Shown here: positions 42,799 to 52,024 of the stretch, one piece after another | How positions within the stretch are numbered: position 1 is the stretch's first letter | Layout of the letters: every line of letters begins with the position of its first letter | Assembly (NCBI GenBank): GCA_963810815.1 | Contig: CAWEPB010000009.1 | Span: forward strand, 72,094-136,093 | Reading direction: 5' to 3' | Source of the DNA: CAVQWT01 sp963810815 | GTDB lineage: Bacteria; Pseudomonadota; Gammaproteobacteria; Burkholderiales; Casimicrobiaceae | Length of the DNA: 64,000 bases | Position numbers and translations under genes: made by a program | The notes under the pieces: model-generated | Seen by the model: only the letters and a program-made list of their open reading frames with translations | Databases searched by the model: none | What the model was told of the DNA's origin: nothing

Positions 42799-43350
42799 GT
42801 GACCGCCCGTGCTGCCCCCGGCGACGCGGCCGACGCCCTGCCCCGGCCCGAGCTCGTCGCCGCGCTGCCGCGGATGCGCCGCTACGCACGGGTGCTGACC
42901 GGCGACCCGTCCCGCGCCGACGACCTGGTGCAGGACGCGCTGGCGCGGGCCTGGGAGAAGCGCCGCCTGTGGCGGGCGGGTTCCGATCTGCGCGCCTGGC
43001 TGTTCACCATCATGCACAACGTGCACGTCAACCAGCTCGCGCTGGCGCGGCGCGAGGCGGGCAACGTTTCCCTCGACGCGCTGGACGAGGACGGTGGCTG
43101 GCAGCCCGCGGTGCGCGGCAACGAGACGCAGCGGTTGGAACTCGCCGAGGTGCTGCGGGCGATGGCGCGGCTGCCCGCGGAGCAGCGCGAGGTGCTGCTG
43201 CTGGCCGCGGTGGAGGAGTTGCGCTACGAGGAGATCGCCGCGGTGCTCGCGGTGCCGATCGGCACCGTGATGTCGCGGCTCTCGCGCGCCCGCGAACGGC
43301 TGCGCGGGCTGATGGCCGAGCCCGCGGCGTCGCTGCGGGTCGTGAAGTGA
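42799..43350 (+). CDS. ECF-type RNA polymerase sigma factor
   Basis: 183 residues. Region 2 reads LPRMRRYARVLTGDPSRADDLVQDALARAWEKRRLW and DLRAWLFTIMHNVHVN; region 4 reads MARLPAEQREVLLLAAVEELRYEEIAAVLAVPIGTVMSRLSRARERLR. GTG start. It is followed 16 bases later by its anti-sigma gene. Confidence 0.93.
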   Translation: MTARAAPGDAADALPRPELVAALPRMRRYARVLTGDPSRADDLVQDALARAWEKRRLWRAGSDLRAWLFTIMHNVHVNQLALARREAGNVSLDALDEDGGWQPAVRGNETQRLELAEVLRAMARLPAEQREVLLLAAVEELRYEEIAAVLAVPIGTVMSRLSRARERLRGLMAEPAASLRVVK

Positions 43351-43366
43351 CCACGAGACGGAGATC

Positions 43367-44188
43367 ATGACTTCGACGCCGGCACTGCCGCCGACCGACG
43401 ACGACCTCAATGCGTACGCGGACGGTCAGCTTTCCGCCGACCGCGCGGCGGCGGTCGCCGCGGCGCTCGCGCGCGACCCGGCGCTGCTGGCGCGGGTGGC
43501 CGACGTCCGCGCGCAGAACGCCGCCTTGCGCGACGCCCTCGACCCGATGCTGGCCGAGCCGATTCCCGAGCGGCTGCTCGAGGCGACGTCGGCGCCGCCC
43601 GCGGCGGCGCGGGCGGGACTGCCGCGCTGGCTCCGGCCGGCGTTCGCGGCGGCAGCGACGCTGGTGCTCGGCATCGCGCTGGGCTGGCTCGGCCGCGAGG
43701 TGACGCTGGAGCGCGCCGGCACGCCGACCACCTTCGCCCGCGCCGCGGCCGTCACCCATGCGCTGTACAGCGTCGACCAGCGGCGTCCGGTGGAGGTGTG
43801 GGCGAACGAGGAGAAGGGGCTCGTCACCTGGCTTACCCGGCGGCTCGGCGTGCAGGCGCACGCGCCCGATCTCAACGCCGTCGGCTACGCGCTGGTCGGC
43901 GGGCGGCTGGTCGCCGGCAACGACAAGCCGACGGCGCTGCTGATGTACGAGAATGCCGACAAGGAACGCCTGACGCTGCAATGGCGCAAGACCGGCTCCG
44001 GCTCCGGCCCGGGCATCGGCGAGACGGCGTTCCGCTACGCCATCGAGGACGGGGTCGGCGTGTTCTACTGGGTCGAGGAGGGATGCGCGTACGCCCTCAG
44101 CGGCAAGCTCGACCGCAGCCAGCTCCTCGCCGTCGCCCGTGTCGTCTACGGCCAGATCACCGCTGCCGAGGCCTCGGGCACGCACTGA
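43367..44188 (+). CDS. Anti-sigma factor (transmembrane, no zinc motif)
   Basis: 273 residues: N-terminal cytoplasmic segment (DDDLNAYADGQLSADRAAAVAAALARDP) typical of anti-sigma domains, one membrane helix (FAAAATLVLGIALGWLG) at about residues 86-104, and a 165-residue periplasmic sensor with the pattern of COG5662 proteins (DLNAVGYALVGGRLVA, YWVEEGCAYALSGKL). The His-Cys zinc motif of ZAS anti-sigmas is absent. It should hold the preceding sigma factor at the membrane until a signal arrives. Confidence 0.87.
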   Translation: MTSTPALPPTDDDLNAYADGQLSADRAAAVAAALARDPALLARVADVRAQNAALRDALDPMLAEPIPERLLEATSAPPAAARAGLPRWLRPAFAAAATLVLGIALGWLGREVTLERAGTPTTFARAAAVTHALYSVDQRRPVEVWANEEKGLVTWLTRRLGVQAHAPDLNAVGYALVGGRLVAGNDKPTALLMYENADKERLTLQWRKTGSGSGPGIGETAFRYAIEDGVGVFYWVEEGCAYALSGKLDRSQLLAVARVVYGQITAAEASGTH

Positions 44189-44192
44189 GGCA

Positions 44193-44250
44193 GCCGGCGC
44201 GCTCGACGCGCCGCATCGGGGGACGACGCCGGCGCGCTCGACGCGCCGCA
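44193..44250 (+). repeat. Two direct copies of a 23-bp hairpin-forming unit
   Basis: The same 23 bases occur at 44193-44215 and 44228-44250, 35 bases apart. Each contains GGCGCG-CTCGA-CGCGCC, a 6-bp stem with a 5-base loop. They lie between the anti-sigma gene and the PLP enzyme and may act as a double transcriptional or RNA-stability signal. Confidence 0.55.
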
Positions 44251-44308
44251 CGGTGGCCGGGCAGAATGGCGCCTCCCGCCTGTCTCCCGCCCGTCTTCCG
44301 ACTATTCC

Positions 44309-45442
44309 ATGCCGCAACGACCTCCCGCCCGCGTCGGCGATCCCGCTTCCGCCATCGACACGCCGGCGCTGGTGCTCGACCTCGACCCGTTCGAGCGCAA
44401 CCTCGACCTGATGGCCAGCGCGGTGCGCGGCGCCGGGCTCGCGCTGCGGCCGCACGCCAAGTCGCACAAGTGCCCGGAGATCGCGCTGCGGCAGCTCGAG
44501 CGCGGGGCCGTCGGGATCTGCTGCCAGAAGGTCGACGAGGCGGCCGCGTTCGTCGACGCGGGGATCCGCGACGTGCTGGTCACCAACGAGATCGTCGCCG
44601 ATGCGAAGCTCGCGCGGCTCGCCGCGCTGGCGCAGCGCGCGACCGTCGGCGTCCTCGCCGACGACGCGGCGACCGTGGCGCGGATCGGCCGCGCCGCGCG
44701 TGCCGCCGGGGTGACGCTCGACGTGCTGGTCGAGGTCGACGTCGGCGCGCATCGCTGCGGCGTGGCGCCGGGCGCGCCGGCGGCGGCGCTCGCCGCCGCG
44801 ATCGCGCGCGAAGGCGGGCTGCGGCTGCGCGGCATCCACGCGTACCACGGCGCCGCGCAGCACCTGCGGACGCCGGCGGAGCGCGCGTCCGCGATCGGCG
44901 CCGCGGCGATGCTGGCGGCGCAGTCGAAGGCGGCGATCGAGGCGGCCGGCCTCGCCTGCCCGGTGGTGACCGGCGCGGGCACCGGCACCTGGCAGCTCGA
45001 GCGCGACAGCCGCGTGTGGACCGAGCTGCAGCCGGGCTCGTACGTCTTCATGGACGCCGACTACCAGCGCAACGCGCTCGCCGCCGACCAGCACGCGTTC
45101 GAGCAGAGCCTCTACGTCGTGGCGACGGTGATGAGCGCGGTCGCGCCCGATCGCGCCGTGGTCGACGCCGGGCTCAAGGCCTTCGCCTTCGACTCGGGTC
45201 CGCCGCAGGTGTACGCGGCGCGCGGCCTCGAGTACGTGAAGGCGTCCGACGAGCACGGCGTGATCGCGGTGTCCGGCGACCTGGCGGCCACGGGCGCCGC
45301 GCCGCCGCGCGTCGGCGACCGGCTGTGGCTGGTCCCCGGGCACTGCGACCCCACGGTCAATCTCTACGACTGGATCGTCGGCGTGCGCGGCGACCGGGTC
45401 GAGTCGTTGTGGCCGGTCGCGGCGCGCGGCGCGCTGGGCTGA
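44309..45442 (+). CDS. Fold-type III PLP enzyme (D-serine dehydratase / D-threonine aldolase-like)
   Basis: 377 residues. Alanine-racemase-like barrel with the PLP Lys at K51 (RPHAKSHK), LLVEVDVGAHRCGV-type and VVTGAGTGTWQ blocks, and a C-terminal domain carrying the metal-site His/Cys (PGHCDPTVNLYD). The pair is typical of the DSD1/D-threonine-aldolase group that acts on D-3-hydroxy amino acids. Substrate cannot be decided. It has its own gap upstream with the repeated hairpin. Confidence 0.87.
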   Translation: MPQRPPARVGDPASAIDTPALVLDLDPFERNLDLMASAVRGAGLALRPHAKSHKCPEIALRQLERGAVGICCQKVDEAAAFVDAGIRDVLVTNEIVADAKLARLAALAQRATVGVLADDAATVARIGRAARAAGVTLDVLVEVDVGAHRCGVAPGAPAAALAAAIAREGGLRLRGIHAYHGAAQHLRTPAERASAIGAAAMLAAQSKAAIEAAGLACPVVTGAGTGTWQLERDSRVWTELQPGSYVFMDADYQRNALAADQHAFEQSLYVVATVMSAVAPDRAVVDAGLKAFAFDSGPPQVYAARGLEYVKASDEHGVIAVSGDLAATGAAPPRVGDRLWLVPGHCDPTVNLYDWIVGVRGDRVESLWPVAARGALG

Positions 45443-45555
45443 GGCGCGCGCCCCCCGGCGCGGGCTGAGACACGCACCCGCCGGCGCGCCGGGCCGGGGC
45501 CGACGGCGGACGGGCATCCGGACGGCGTGGAGCGGCGCGACGCGCTGCCTGCGCG

Positions 45556-46443
45556 TCACTCGACGCGAATCAGCGCCTGCAGGCGGTGCTCGGCGCCCGG
45601 CGCCAGCGTCAGCGCGTTGTCGACGGCATTCGCCGTCTCGACGCAGACCATCGACGGCCACTCGTCGTCGCCGAAATCGGGCATCGCCGCGGCCTTGGCG
45701 ATCCACGGATTCCAGACCACCGTGGTGCGCGAGCCGCGCTTTTCGATCACGATCCGCCGTGCGAGCGTGGGGTCGACGATGGTGGTGGTCGCTTCGGTGT
45801 CGAGATAGGGGCGATCCGTTTCGCCGGTGAACCGGATCGGGACGGCGTCCTGCACGCAGCGCGCCCCGTTCCGGACCTTGTCCAGGTAGGTCGCGCCGGC
45901 GAGGCCCTCGACGGCGACCTTGCGGATGTCGCCGACCGCGAAGTAGGTGTGCAGCGCCTCCTGGATCGTGCAGGCGTCGTCGCCGAGGTTGCGGACGCGC
46001 AGATCCAGCGACAGCTGCGCTCCGAAGATCGCGCTGAACGTCAGCGCGCAGTGGTGCGGCCAGAGCTCGCGGGTCTCGGCGCCGGTCGGGAGCGACAGCG
46101 TCACCGCCACCGCGTCGTCCGCCGTGCGCTCGACGGCGTCGAGGGTCCAGGGCCGGAGCCGCGCGAAGCCGTGGGCCGGGCGCGATGGATCCGACGGATG
46201 CGGCCCGAACCAGGGAAAGCAGATCGGAATCCCGCCGCGGATCGGCCGCCCCGGCGCGAAGCCGCTGGCGCGGCTCATCCAGATCACCGGCGCGGCCCCC
46301 TTGGGCTGCCACGCGGTGACGTGCGCGCCGTGGAGGTAGATCTCGCCGGTGCAGGTCGCGGTCTCGATGCGCAGCCGTTCGAGGCCGCCGTGGCCGGGTT
46401 GCCGCGTGACGCCCGAAGGCAGGGGGATCGGGGGAGGGGTCAT
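45556..46443 (-). CDS. D-hexose-6-phosphate mutarotase (aldose-1-epimerase family)
   Basis: 295 residues of the YeaD type: HGAHVTAWQPKGAAPVIWMSRAS, GGIPICFPWFGPH, HGFARLRPW, the catalytic His in EALHTYFAVGD and the Glu in SMVCVETANAVDN. It interconverts alpha and beta glucose-6-phosphate. It lies 20 bases after the VOC-domain gene, in a minus-strand run with an esterase. Confidence 0.9.
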   Translation of the reverse strand: MTPPPIPLPSGVTRQPGHGGLERLRIETATCTGEIYLHGAHVTAWQPKGAAPVIWMSRASGFAPGRPIRGGIPICFPWFGPHPSDPSRPAHGFARLRPWTLDAVERTADDAVAVTLSLPTGAETRELWPHHCALTFSAIFGAQLSLDLRVRNLGDDACTIQEALHTYFAVGDIRKVAVEGLAGATYLDKVRNGARCVQDAVPIRFTGETDRPYLDTEATTTIVDPTLARRIVIEKRGSRTTVVWNPWIAKAAAMPDFGDDEWPSMVCVETANAVDNALTLAPGAEHRLQALIRVE

Positions 46444-46463
46444 GGAAGGCTCGGGGACGGAGT

Positions 46464-47111
46464 TCACAGCGTGACCAGCCCGCGCGGCGTGCGCAGCATC
46501 GCGGCCAGCCGCGGCGACGTCGCGAAGGTCACTTTCAGCACCTCGCCGAGGCCGAGCGCCGCCAGCGCCGCCCGCACCGGTGCGGGGTCCGGGTGCTCGC
46601 CCGCGAGCTGCACCAGCGTCACCGGCGCTGGCGGCAACGCGTCGGCGGGGTGCTGCGGCACGTCCCACTGGATCAGCGTCGGCACCAGGCCGCGGCCGGG
46701 GCGCGCGCCGTCGTCGGGAATGGTGATGCGCCAGCGGTAGTCGCCGCGCGCCATCGGCTGGACGGGGCCGAGCGCGATCGGGCACGACGGCGCGGCGCGC
46801 GCGATGTCGTCGGTGCGCGCGACCCAGTGGACGAGCCGCGGGCCCTCGGCGAGCGCGGCGACGAGCGTGGGGTGGTCGAGGTCGAACCAGCGCGGCCGTG
46901 CCGGCTTCGCGCCGTCCGGGTCGACCGCGATCACCTCGAGATAGAAGCGCTCGCCCAGGCGCAGCAGCGCATTGTGCGTGCCCATCGCGGCGTGCCTGCC
47001 GCCGGGGCGCGGCACGCTGCCGGTCAGGTCGCCGACGTATTCGATGCCCTCGGCGAGCGTGGTCGCGGCGACGACCAGGTGATCGGGAACGGCGACGAGG
47101 GGCGTGGCCAT
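46464..47111 (-). CDS. Glyoxalase/VOC-like domain protein
   Basis: 215 residues beginning MATPLVAVPDHLVVAATTLAEGIEYVGDLTG, the front of a PF13468-like glyoxalase fold, with His10-type and Glu (FYLEVIAVDPD) residues that could bind a metal. Role unknown. Stop and start spacing suggest cotranscription with the esterase upstream (8 bases) and mutarotase downstream. Confidence 0.8.
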   Translation of the reverse strand: MATPLVAVPDHLVVAATTLAEGIEYVGDLTGSVPRPGGRHAAMGTHNALLRLGERFYLEVIAVDPDGAKPARPRWFDLDHPTLVAALAEGPRLVHWVARTDDIARAAPSCPIALGPVQPMARGDYRWRITIPDDGARPGRGLVPTLIQWDVPQHPADALPPAPVTLVQLAGEHPDPAPVRAALAALGLGEVLKVTFATSPRLAAMLRTPRGLVTL

Positions 47112-47119
47112 GCGGCAGT

Positions 47120-48161
47120 CTACGACAAGGCGTCGCGCAGGAAGTCGCCGACCAGCGCCGTCGCCGGCGGACCCTCGGCCTCGTTGAACGGCAGCGCGGG
47201 ATCGCCGCCGCTCCACGCATGGGCGAGGCCGCTCACCAGGACGTAGCGCGCGACCAGGCGACCGTCGACGCGCCAGTCGCGGACCACCGCCGAGCGCCCG
47301 CCATCCTGCACGGTGCGGGTGGCGTCGGCATCGGGCAGCACCGTCGCCGGGAGCATCGCGTTGGCGACGGCCGGGTGGCCGTTGAGACGCAGGTACTGGC
47401 GCAGCGTCGCCGTCGCGTTGCGGGACGCGACGACGGTGTCGCGATCGCCGTGGATCGCCAGCAGCGGCACCGGCAGCGACGCCGGCGGCGTCGCGGCGCG
47501 CACGTCGGTCGCCGGCGCCTCGACGTCCTGCTCCGGCCCGCGCTGCATCACGCCCAGCGCGGTCAACGGGGAGGCCGCCGCGCCGCAGGCGACCCCCGAA
47601 TGCACGACGACGCCGCGGACGAGGCCGGGGTGACGCACCCCCATCACCGCGGCCAGCGCGCCGCCCGCCGACATGCCGGCGACGACGACCCGCGCCGGAT
47701 CGACGCGACGCCACCGCGAGACCTTGCGGATCATCGCGGCGACGATCGCCGCCTCGCCGCCGCCGCTCGCCGTCGCGGCGTCGAACCAGTTCCAGCACCG
47801 CCACGGATTGGCGCGCTCCTTCTGCCGCGGCAGCAGCACCAGCGCGCCGAGCGCATCGGCAAGTTCGGTCACCCGGTTGCCCTGCGCGAACTCCTCGGGC
47901 GTCTGCTTGCAGCCGTGGCAGAACACCAGCAGCGGCGCGCGGCGCCACCGCGAATACCCGCGCGGCAGGTAGAGCAGGTACTCGCGCCGCGGCCAGACGA
48001 GCGGCGCGGCGGCGAGGAAGCCGCGCCAGGTCCCTGCCGCTCCGGTGACGAAGCGGCCCGGGGCGGGCTCGCGGCGAACCAGCCGGGCGAACCAGCGGGC
48101 GGCGCGGCTCCAGAACGAGCCCGCCGGGCGGCGGCGCTGGCGTGTCCGGATCGATCGGCAT
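47120..48161 (-). CDS. PHB-depolymerase/esterase-family hydrolase (N terminus unclear)
   Basis: Alpha/beta hydrolase of the poly(3-hydroxybutyrate)-depolymerase/LpqC group. It has LLVFCHGCKQTPEEFAQGNRV, a WNWFDA block, nucleophile Ser in VVAGMSAGGALA, acid in PLLAIHGDRDTVV and His in SGLAHAWSGG. The coding frame has no ATG, GTG or TTG near the expected N terminus. ATG 48161 lies in another frame, so a one-base shift at about 48110-48140, in a CGCCGCCGCCCGGCGGG stretch, would give a normal start. Probably an intracellular or surface esterase. Confidence 0.7.
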
Positions 48162-48233
48162 GGTGTCGAATCGTCGCGTCCGGGTCGTGGCGAGTGGTCC
48201 TGCGGCGCCCGCGCCCCCGCACGCGGTGGCCCG

Positions 48234-49271
48234 TTACTTCGACCCGACCACCGTGGGCGCCGGACCGTTGTTCGTGTTTCCCCAGATGAAGTTGTTGCCC
48301 TGCGATTCGACGACGCCGCCGGCAAGAGCTGAATGCCGATCGACGTTCTGCGCGATCGTGGTCCCCGCGAGCCGTGCGGTCGAATTGCTGCCCGACCGAC
48401 AGGGCCGTCCGCGGTTTTGCGCGAGCGTCGAGCCGGTGATCGTCGCGTACGTCGATCCGGAATTGTCGATGCCGACGGCGAATCCCGTGCGTTGCGCGAC
48501 ACGACGCACCGATCGAGCGGTCAGGAGTATGACGCGTGGCGGCGCCGGTCGACGGTGTAGACACCAACGAAATTCTGCGTGATCAGGGAATCGACGACCA
48601 CGACATTGGCGAAGTTCCCCGACGTGGATTCCGACGTGAATTCCCGCTCGCATCGATCCGTTCGAGCACGGCCGACGCGGTGTCGGCGGACAGCGATCCC
48701 GCCGGACGACGACCGCATTGTCGCTGCTGACAGCCAGGTCGACGGCGTGAAGACTGCCGGCCCCCTCCCCCGGGGGCGGAGTTCGAAGCCGGACTCCGCT
48801 GCCAGCCTCGAAACCGGAGATCCGCGTGCGCGCGACCTCCAATGTCCCGGCACCCGTGAAATGGATGCCGTTGCCGTTCGAACCCTGACTGTTGATGACG
48901 AGCCCCTGCAGCACGACCTTGTCCGACGGGGACGGCGTCGCGACGGTGACCCCGTCGCCCGAGAACACCGAGATTCCGGCGTAGACCCCCGCGGGCGCCA
49001 GGATCGAGACCGACTTGGCGATCGTGACGGGGCCGTAGCCGCCGGAGTCCTGCACGATCACCTCGCCGCCGGCGTTGGTTGCCGCGATGGCCGCCGTGAA
49101 GCTCCGGCAGGGTGCGGCGATCGAGCAGGCGGGGTTGTCGACCCCCGACGTCGACACGAAGGTGCGTTGCGACGCGGCGAGCGCCGGGGCGGAGGCAGTC
49201 GCGACGGCCAGCGACAGCGCGACGGGGGCGGCGACGCGGCGGGCGCGGGCGAGGAGGCTGCTTCGAATCAT
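48234..49271 (-). pseudogene. Right-handed beta-helix exported protein, scrambled centre
   Basis: Starts as a normal exported beta-helix protein: signal peptide (RVAAPVALSLAVATASAPALA), RTFVSTSGVDNPACSIAAPCRSFTAAIAAT and SILAPAGVYAGISVFSGDGV. The C-terminal GIDNSGSTYATITGSTLAQNRG and VVESQGNNFIWGNTNNGPAPTVVGSK are also in frame. Between about 48500 and 48720 the frame is nonsense, while neighbouring frames read SADTASAVLERIDASGN and NFANVVVVDSLITQNFVGVYTV. Several compensating indels are therefore present: decay or local consensus errors. Function unknown. Confidence 0.6.
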
Positions 49272-49328
49272 GAGGCTACTCCCGAGGCCCCGGTGGGGGG
49301 CGGCCGGCGAGGGGGCCTGCACCAGCCG

Positions 49329-50792
49329 TCAGATCAGCACGATGTCGTACTGTTCCTGAGAGTACACCGTCTCGACCTGCAGCGAGATCGGCTTGCCGAT
49401 GAAGTCGCCGAGGCCGGCGAGGCTCTGCGATTCCTCGTCGAGGAACATGTCGATCACCGACTGCGACGCGAGGATGCGGAACTCGCGGGCGTTGAACTGC
49501 TTCGATTCGCGGACGATCTCGCGCAGGATCTCGTAGCAGACCGTCTGCGGCGTCTTCAGCTCGCCGCGGCCCTTGCACATCGGGCAGGGCTCGCACAGGA
49601 TGTGCGCGAGCGATTCCCGGGTGCGCTTGCGCGTCATCTCGACCAGGCCGAGCTGCGTGAAGCCGTTGACGGTGAGCCGCGTGCGGTCCTTTTCCAGCGC
49701 GCGATTGAGTTCGGCGAGCACGGAGTTCCGGTGGTCCGGGTTCTCCATGTCGATGAAGTCGATGATGATGATGCCGCCGAGGTTGCGCAGCCGCAGCTGC
49801 CGCGCGATCACCTGCGCGGCCTCGAGGTTGGTCTTGAAGATCGTGTCGTCGAAGCTGCGGCCGCCGACGAAGCCGCCGGTGTTGACGTCGATCGTCGTCA
49901 TCGCCTCGGTCTGGTCGATGATCAGGTAGCCGCCCGATTTCAGGTCGACGCGGCGGCCCAGCGCCTTCTGGATCTCCTCCTCGACGCTGCCGATGTCGAA
50001 CAGCGGCCGCTCGCCGACGTGGTGGGCGATGCGCTCGACCAGCGCCGGCGTGTACTCGCGCGCGAAGTCCTGCATCTTGACCCAGGTCTCGCGCGAGTCG
50101 ACGACGACCCTCGCCGTCTCCTCGGAGACCATGTCGCGCAGCACGCGCTGCGCGAGGTTCAGGTCCTGATAGAGCAGCGCGGGCGCCGGGACGTCGAGCG
50201 TGCGGGCGTTGAGGTCGCCCCACAGCTTGGTCAGGTAGTCGATGTCGTTCTGCATCTCGCGCTCGCTGGCCGTCTCGGCCATCGTGCGGATGATGAAGCC
50301 GCCGGTCGAGCCCTCGGGCAGCAGGTGGACGAGCTTGTCGCGCAGGCTCTCGCGCTCGGCCTCGTCCTCGATCCGCTGCGAGATGCCGATGTGCGAATCC
50401 TGCGGCAGGTAGACGAGCAGCCGGCCGGCGAGCGACACCTGCGTCGACAGCCGCGCGCCCTTGGTGCCGATCGGGTCCTTGATCACCTGCACCAGCAGCG
50501 CCTGGCCTTCGTGCAGGATCCGCTCGATCGGCCGCGAGTCGCTGCCGCCGTGGCCGTTCTGCCGGTGCTCCCAGATGTCGGCGATGTGCAGGAACGCCGC
50601 GCGCTCGAGGCCGATCTCGACGAACGCGCTCTGCATCCCCGGCAGGACGCGCGCGACGCGGCCCAGGTAGATGTTGCCGACCAGCCCGCGCGCGCTCGAC
50701 CGCTCGACGTGCAATTCCTGCACGATGCCCTGTTCGAGCATCGCGACGCGGGTTTCCTGCGGCGTTACGTTGATAAGGATTTCATGCGACAT
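49329..50792 (-). CDS. rng: Ribonuclease G
   Basis: 487 residues: S1-like N terminus (GNIYLGRVARVLPGMQSAFVEIGLERAAFLH), the catalytic region GGYLIIDQTEAMTTIDVNTGGFVG with the metal Asp residues, IIIIDFIDM, the zinc-link CEPCPMCKGRG and a short C terminus without the RNase E scaffold. It matures 16S rRNA and degrades mRNA. It lies at the end of nadD-rsfS-rlmH-maf-rng; a TATAAC box on the minus strand overlaps the maf stop. Confidence 0.95.
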   Translation of the reverse strand: MSHEILINVTPQETRVAMLEQGIVQELHVERSSARGLVGNIYLGRVARVLPGMQSAFVEIGLERAAFLHIADIWEHRQNGHGGSDSRPIERILHEGQALLVQVIKDPIGTKGARLSTQVSLAGRLLVYLPQDSHIGISQRIEDEAERESLRDKLVHLLPEGSTGGFIIRTMAETASEREMQNDIDYLTKLWGDLNARTLDVPAPALLYQDLNLAQRVLRDMVSEETARVVVDSRETWVKMQDFAREYTPALVERIAHHVGERPLFDIGSVEEEIQKALGRRVDLKSGGYLIIDQTEAMTTIDVNTGGFVGGRSFDDTIFKTNLEAAQVIARQLRLRNLGGIIIIDFIDMENPDHRNSVLAELNRALEKDRTRLTVNGFTQLGLVEMTRKRTRESLAHILCEPCPMCKGRGELKTPQTVCYEILREIVRESKQFNAREFRILASQSVIDMFLDEESQSLAGLGDFIGKPISLQVETVYSQEQYDIVLI

Positions 50793-50894
50793 CGATGGCG
50801 GAAATGGGAAGAGGGTGGCGAATGCATGGCGGGCCGTGCGAACGGCTGCCCCGCCGCGGCCACGAAGGGGCGCGGCGCGGAACGTTGACGAAGG

Positions 50895-51512
50895 TTATAG
50901 CACGGTCAGGCCGAGGCGCGCGAGGATCGCGGCGGTCTCGGCAAGCGGCAGTCCGACCACCCCCGAGTAGCTGCCGTCGAGGCGCTGGACGAACGCGCCG
51001 GCGCGGCCCTGGATCGCGTAGGCGCCGGCCTTGTCGAACGGCTCGCCGGTGGCGATGTAGCGTTCGATCCGCGCGTCGTCGAGTTCGGCGAAGGTCACCG
51101 CGCTGACGCTGATTTCCACCTCCAGCTCGTCGCGCCACTTGACCGCGACCGCCGTCAGCACCTGGTGCGTGCGACCCGAGAGGTGCCGCAGCATCCGCGC
51201 CGCGTCGACCGCGTCGGTCGGCTTGCCGAAGATGACGTCGTCGAGCACGACTTCGGTGTCGGCCGCCAGCAGCGGGCGCGGGGCAAGCCCGCGACTTGCC
51301 ATCCGCTCCCAGGCGACCAGCGCCTTGGTCCGCGCGATGCGCTCGACGTAGTGCATCGGGGGTTCGCCCCCCAGCGCGCCCTCGACGACGTCGCGCTCGC
51401 GTCCGGCCGCCTCGCGCAACCTGAGCAGCTCGAAGCGGATGCCGAGCTGGAGCAGCAGCTCCTGGCGGCGCGGGCTGTTGGAGGCGAGGTAGATCTGCGG
51501 ATCGGTGGACAT
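50895..51512 (-). CDS. maf: Maf-family nucleoside triphosphate pyrophosphatase
   Basis: 205 residues. LASNSPRRQELL at the N terminus, LAADTEVVLDDVIFGKP with the catalytic Asp, YIATGEPFDKAGAYAIQG and SYSGVVGLPLAET. House-cleaning hydrolase of non-canonical or pyrimidine NTPs. Thirteen bases from rlmH, same operon. Confidence 0.95.
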   Translation of the reverse strand: MSTDPQIYLASNSPRRQELLLQLGIRFELLRLREAAGRERDVVEGALGGEPPMHYVERIARTKALVAWERMASRGLAPRPLLAADTEVVLDDVIFGKPTDAVDAARMLRHLSGRTHQVLTAVAVKWRDELEVEISVSAVTFAELDDARIERYIATGEPFDKAGAYAIQGRAGAFVQRLDGSYSGVVGLPLAETAAILARLGLTVL

Positions 51513-51525
51513 GGCGGCGGATCCT

Positions 51526-51993
51526 TCAGTCGCGATGATACGGGTGGCCGGCCAGCAGGCTGGCCGCGCGGTACAGCTGTTCGGCGACGACGACGCGGAC
51601 GAGGCCGTGCGGCAGCGTCAGGCCGGAGAGTGCCACGACCGCGTCGGCGTCGCGCTTGACGCTGGCGGCGAGGCCGTCGGCGCTGCCGATGACGATGGCG
51701 ACGTCGCGGGCCTCGTCGCGCCAGCGCGCGAGGCGTTCGGCCAGCGCGCGCGTCGTCCAGGCCTCGCCACGCTCGTCCAGCGCCACCACCGCGTGTCCGC
51801 GGCAGGCCGCGGCGATGCGCACCGCCTCGGCGTCCAGCAATTGCGCGACCGGCTTGCCGCGGTCGCGCGGCTCCGGCTTCAGCTCGACCAGCTCGAACGC
51901 GAATTCCCGCGGCAGCCGGCGTACGTAGTCGTCGACGCCGGCGGTCACCCAGGCCGGCATCCGGTGGCCGGGCGCGACCAGGCGCAGCTTCAC
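51526..51993 (-). CDS. rlmH: 23S rRNA pseudouridine-1915 N3-methyltransferase
   Basis: 155 residues, exactly the family length when read from GTG 51993 (KLRLVAPGHRMPAWV). SAM-binding trefoil blocks: VVALDERGEAWTTRALAERLA, IVIGSADGL and LPHGLVRVVVAEQLYRAASLLAGHPYHRD at the C terminus. It methylates pseudouridine 1915 in the 70S ribosome. Confidence 0.96.
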   Translation of the reverse strand: MKLRLVAPGHRMPAWVTAGVDDYVRRLPREFAFELVELKPEPRDRGKPVAQLLDAEAVRIAAACRGHAVVALDERGEAWTTRALAERLARWRDEARDVAIVIGSADGLAASVKRDADAVVALSGLTLPHGLVRVVVAEQLYRAASLLAGHPYHRD

Positions 51994-52024
51994 GCCCGCC
52001 GTCCCCGGCGCACGAGCCGGCGCG

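Noticed and set aside
44193..44250. CRISPR-like repeat
   Set aside because: Only two units, spacer of 12 bases, and no cas genes.
48234..50888. Long plus-strand open frame over rng and the beta-helix gene
   Set aside because: Its product is Arg/Ala/Asp/His-rich shadow sequence of the well-supported minus-strand genes.
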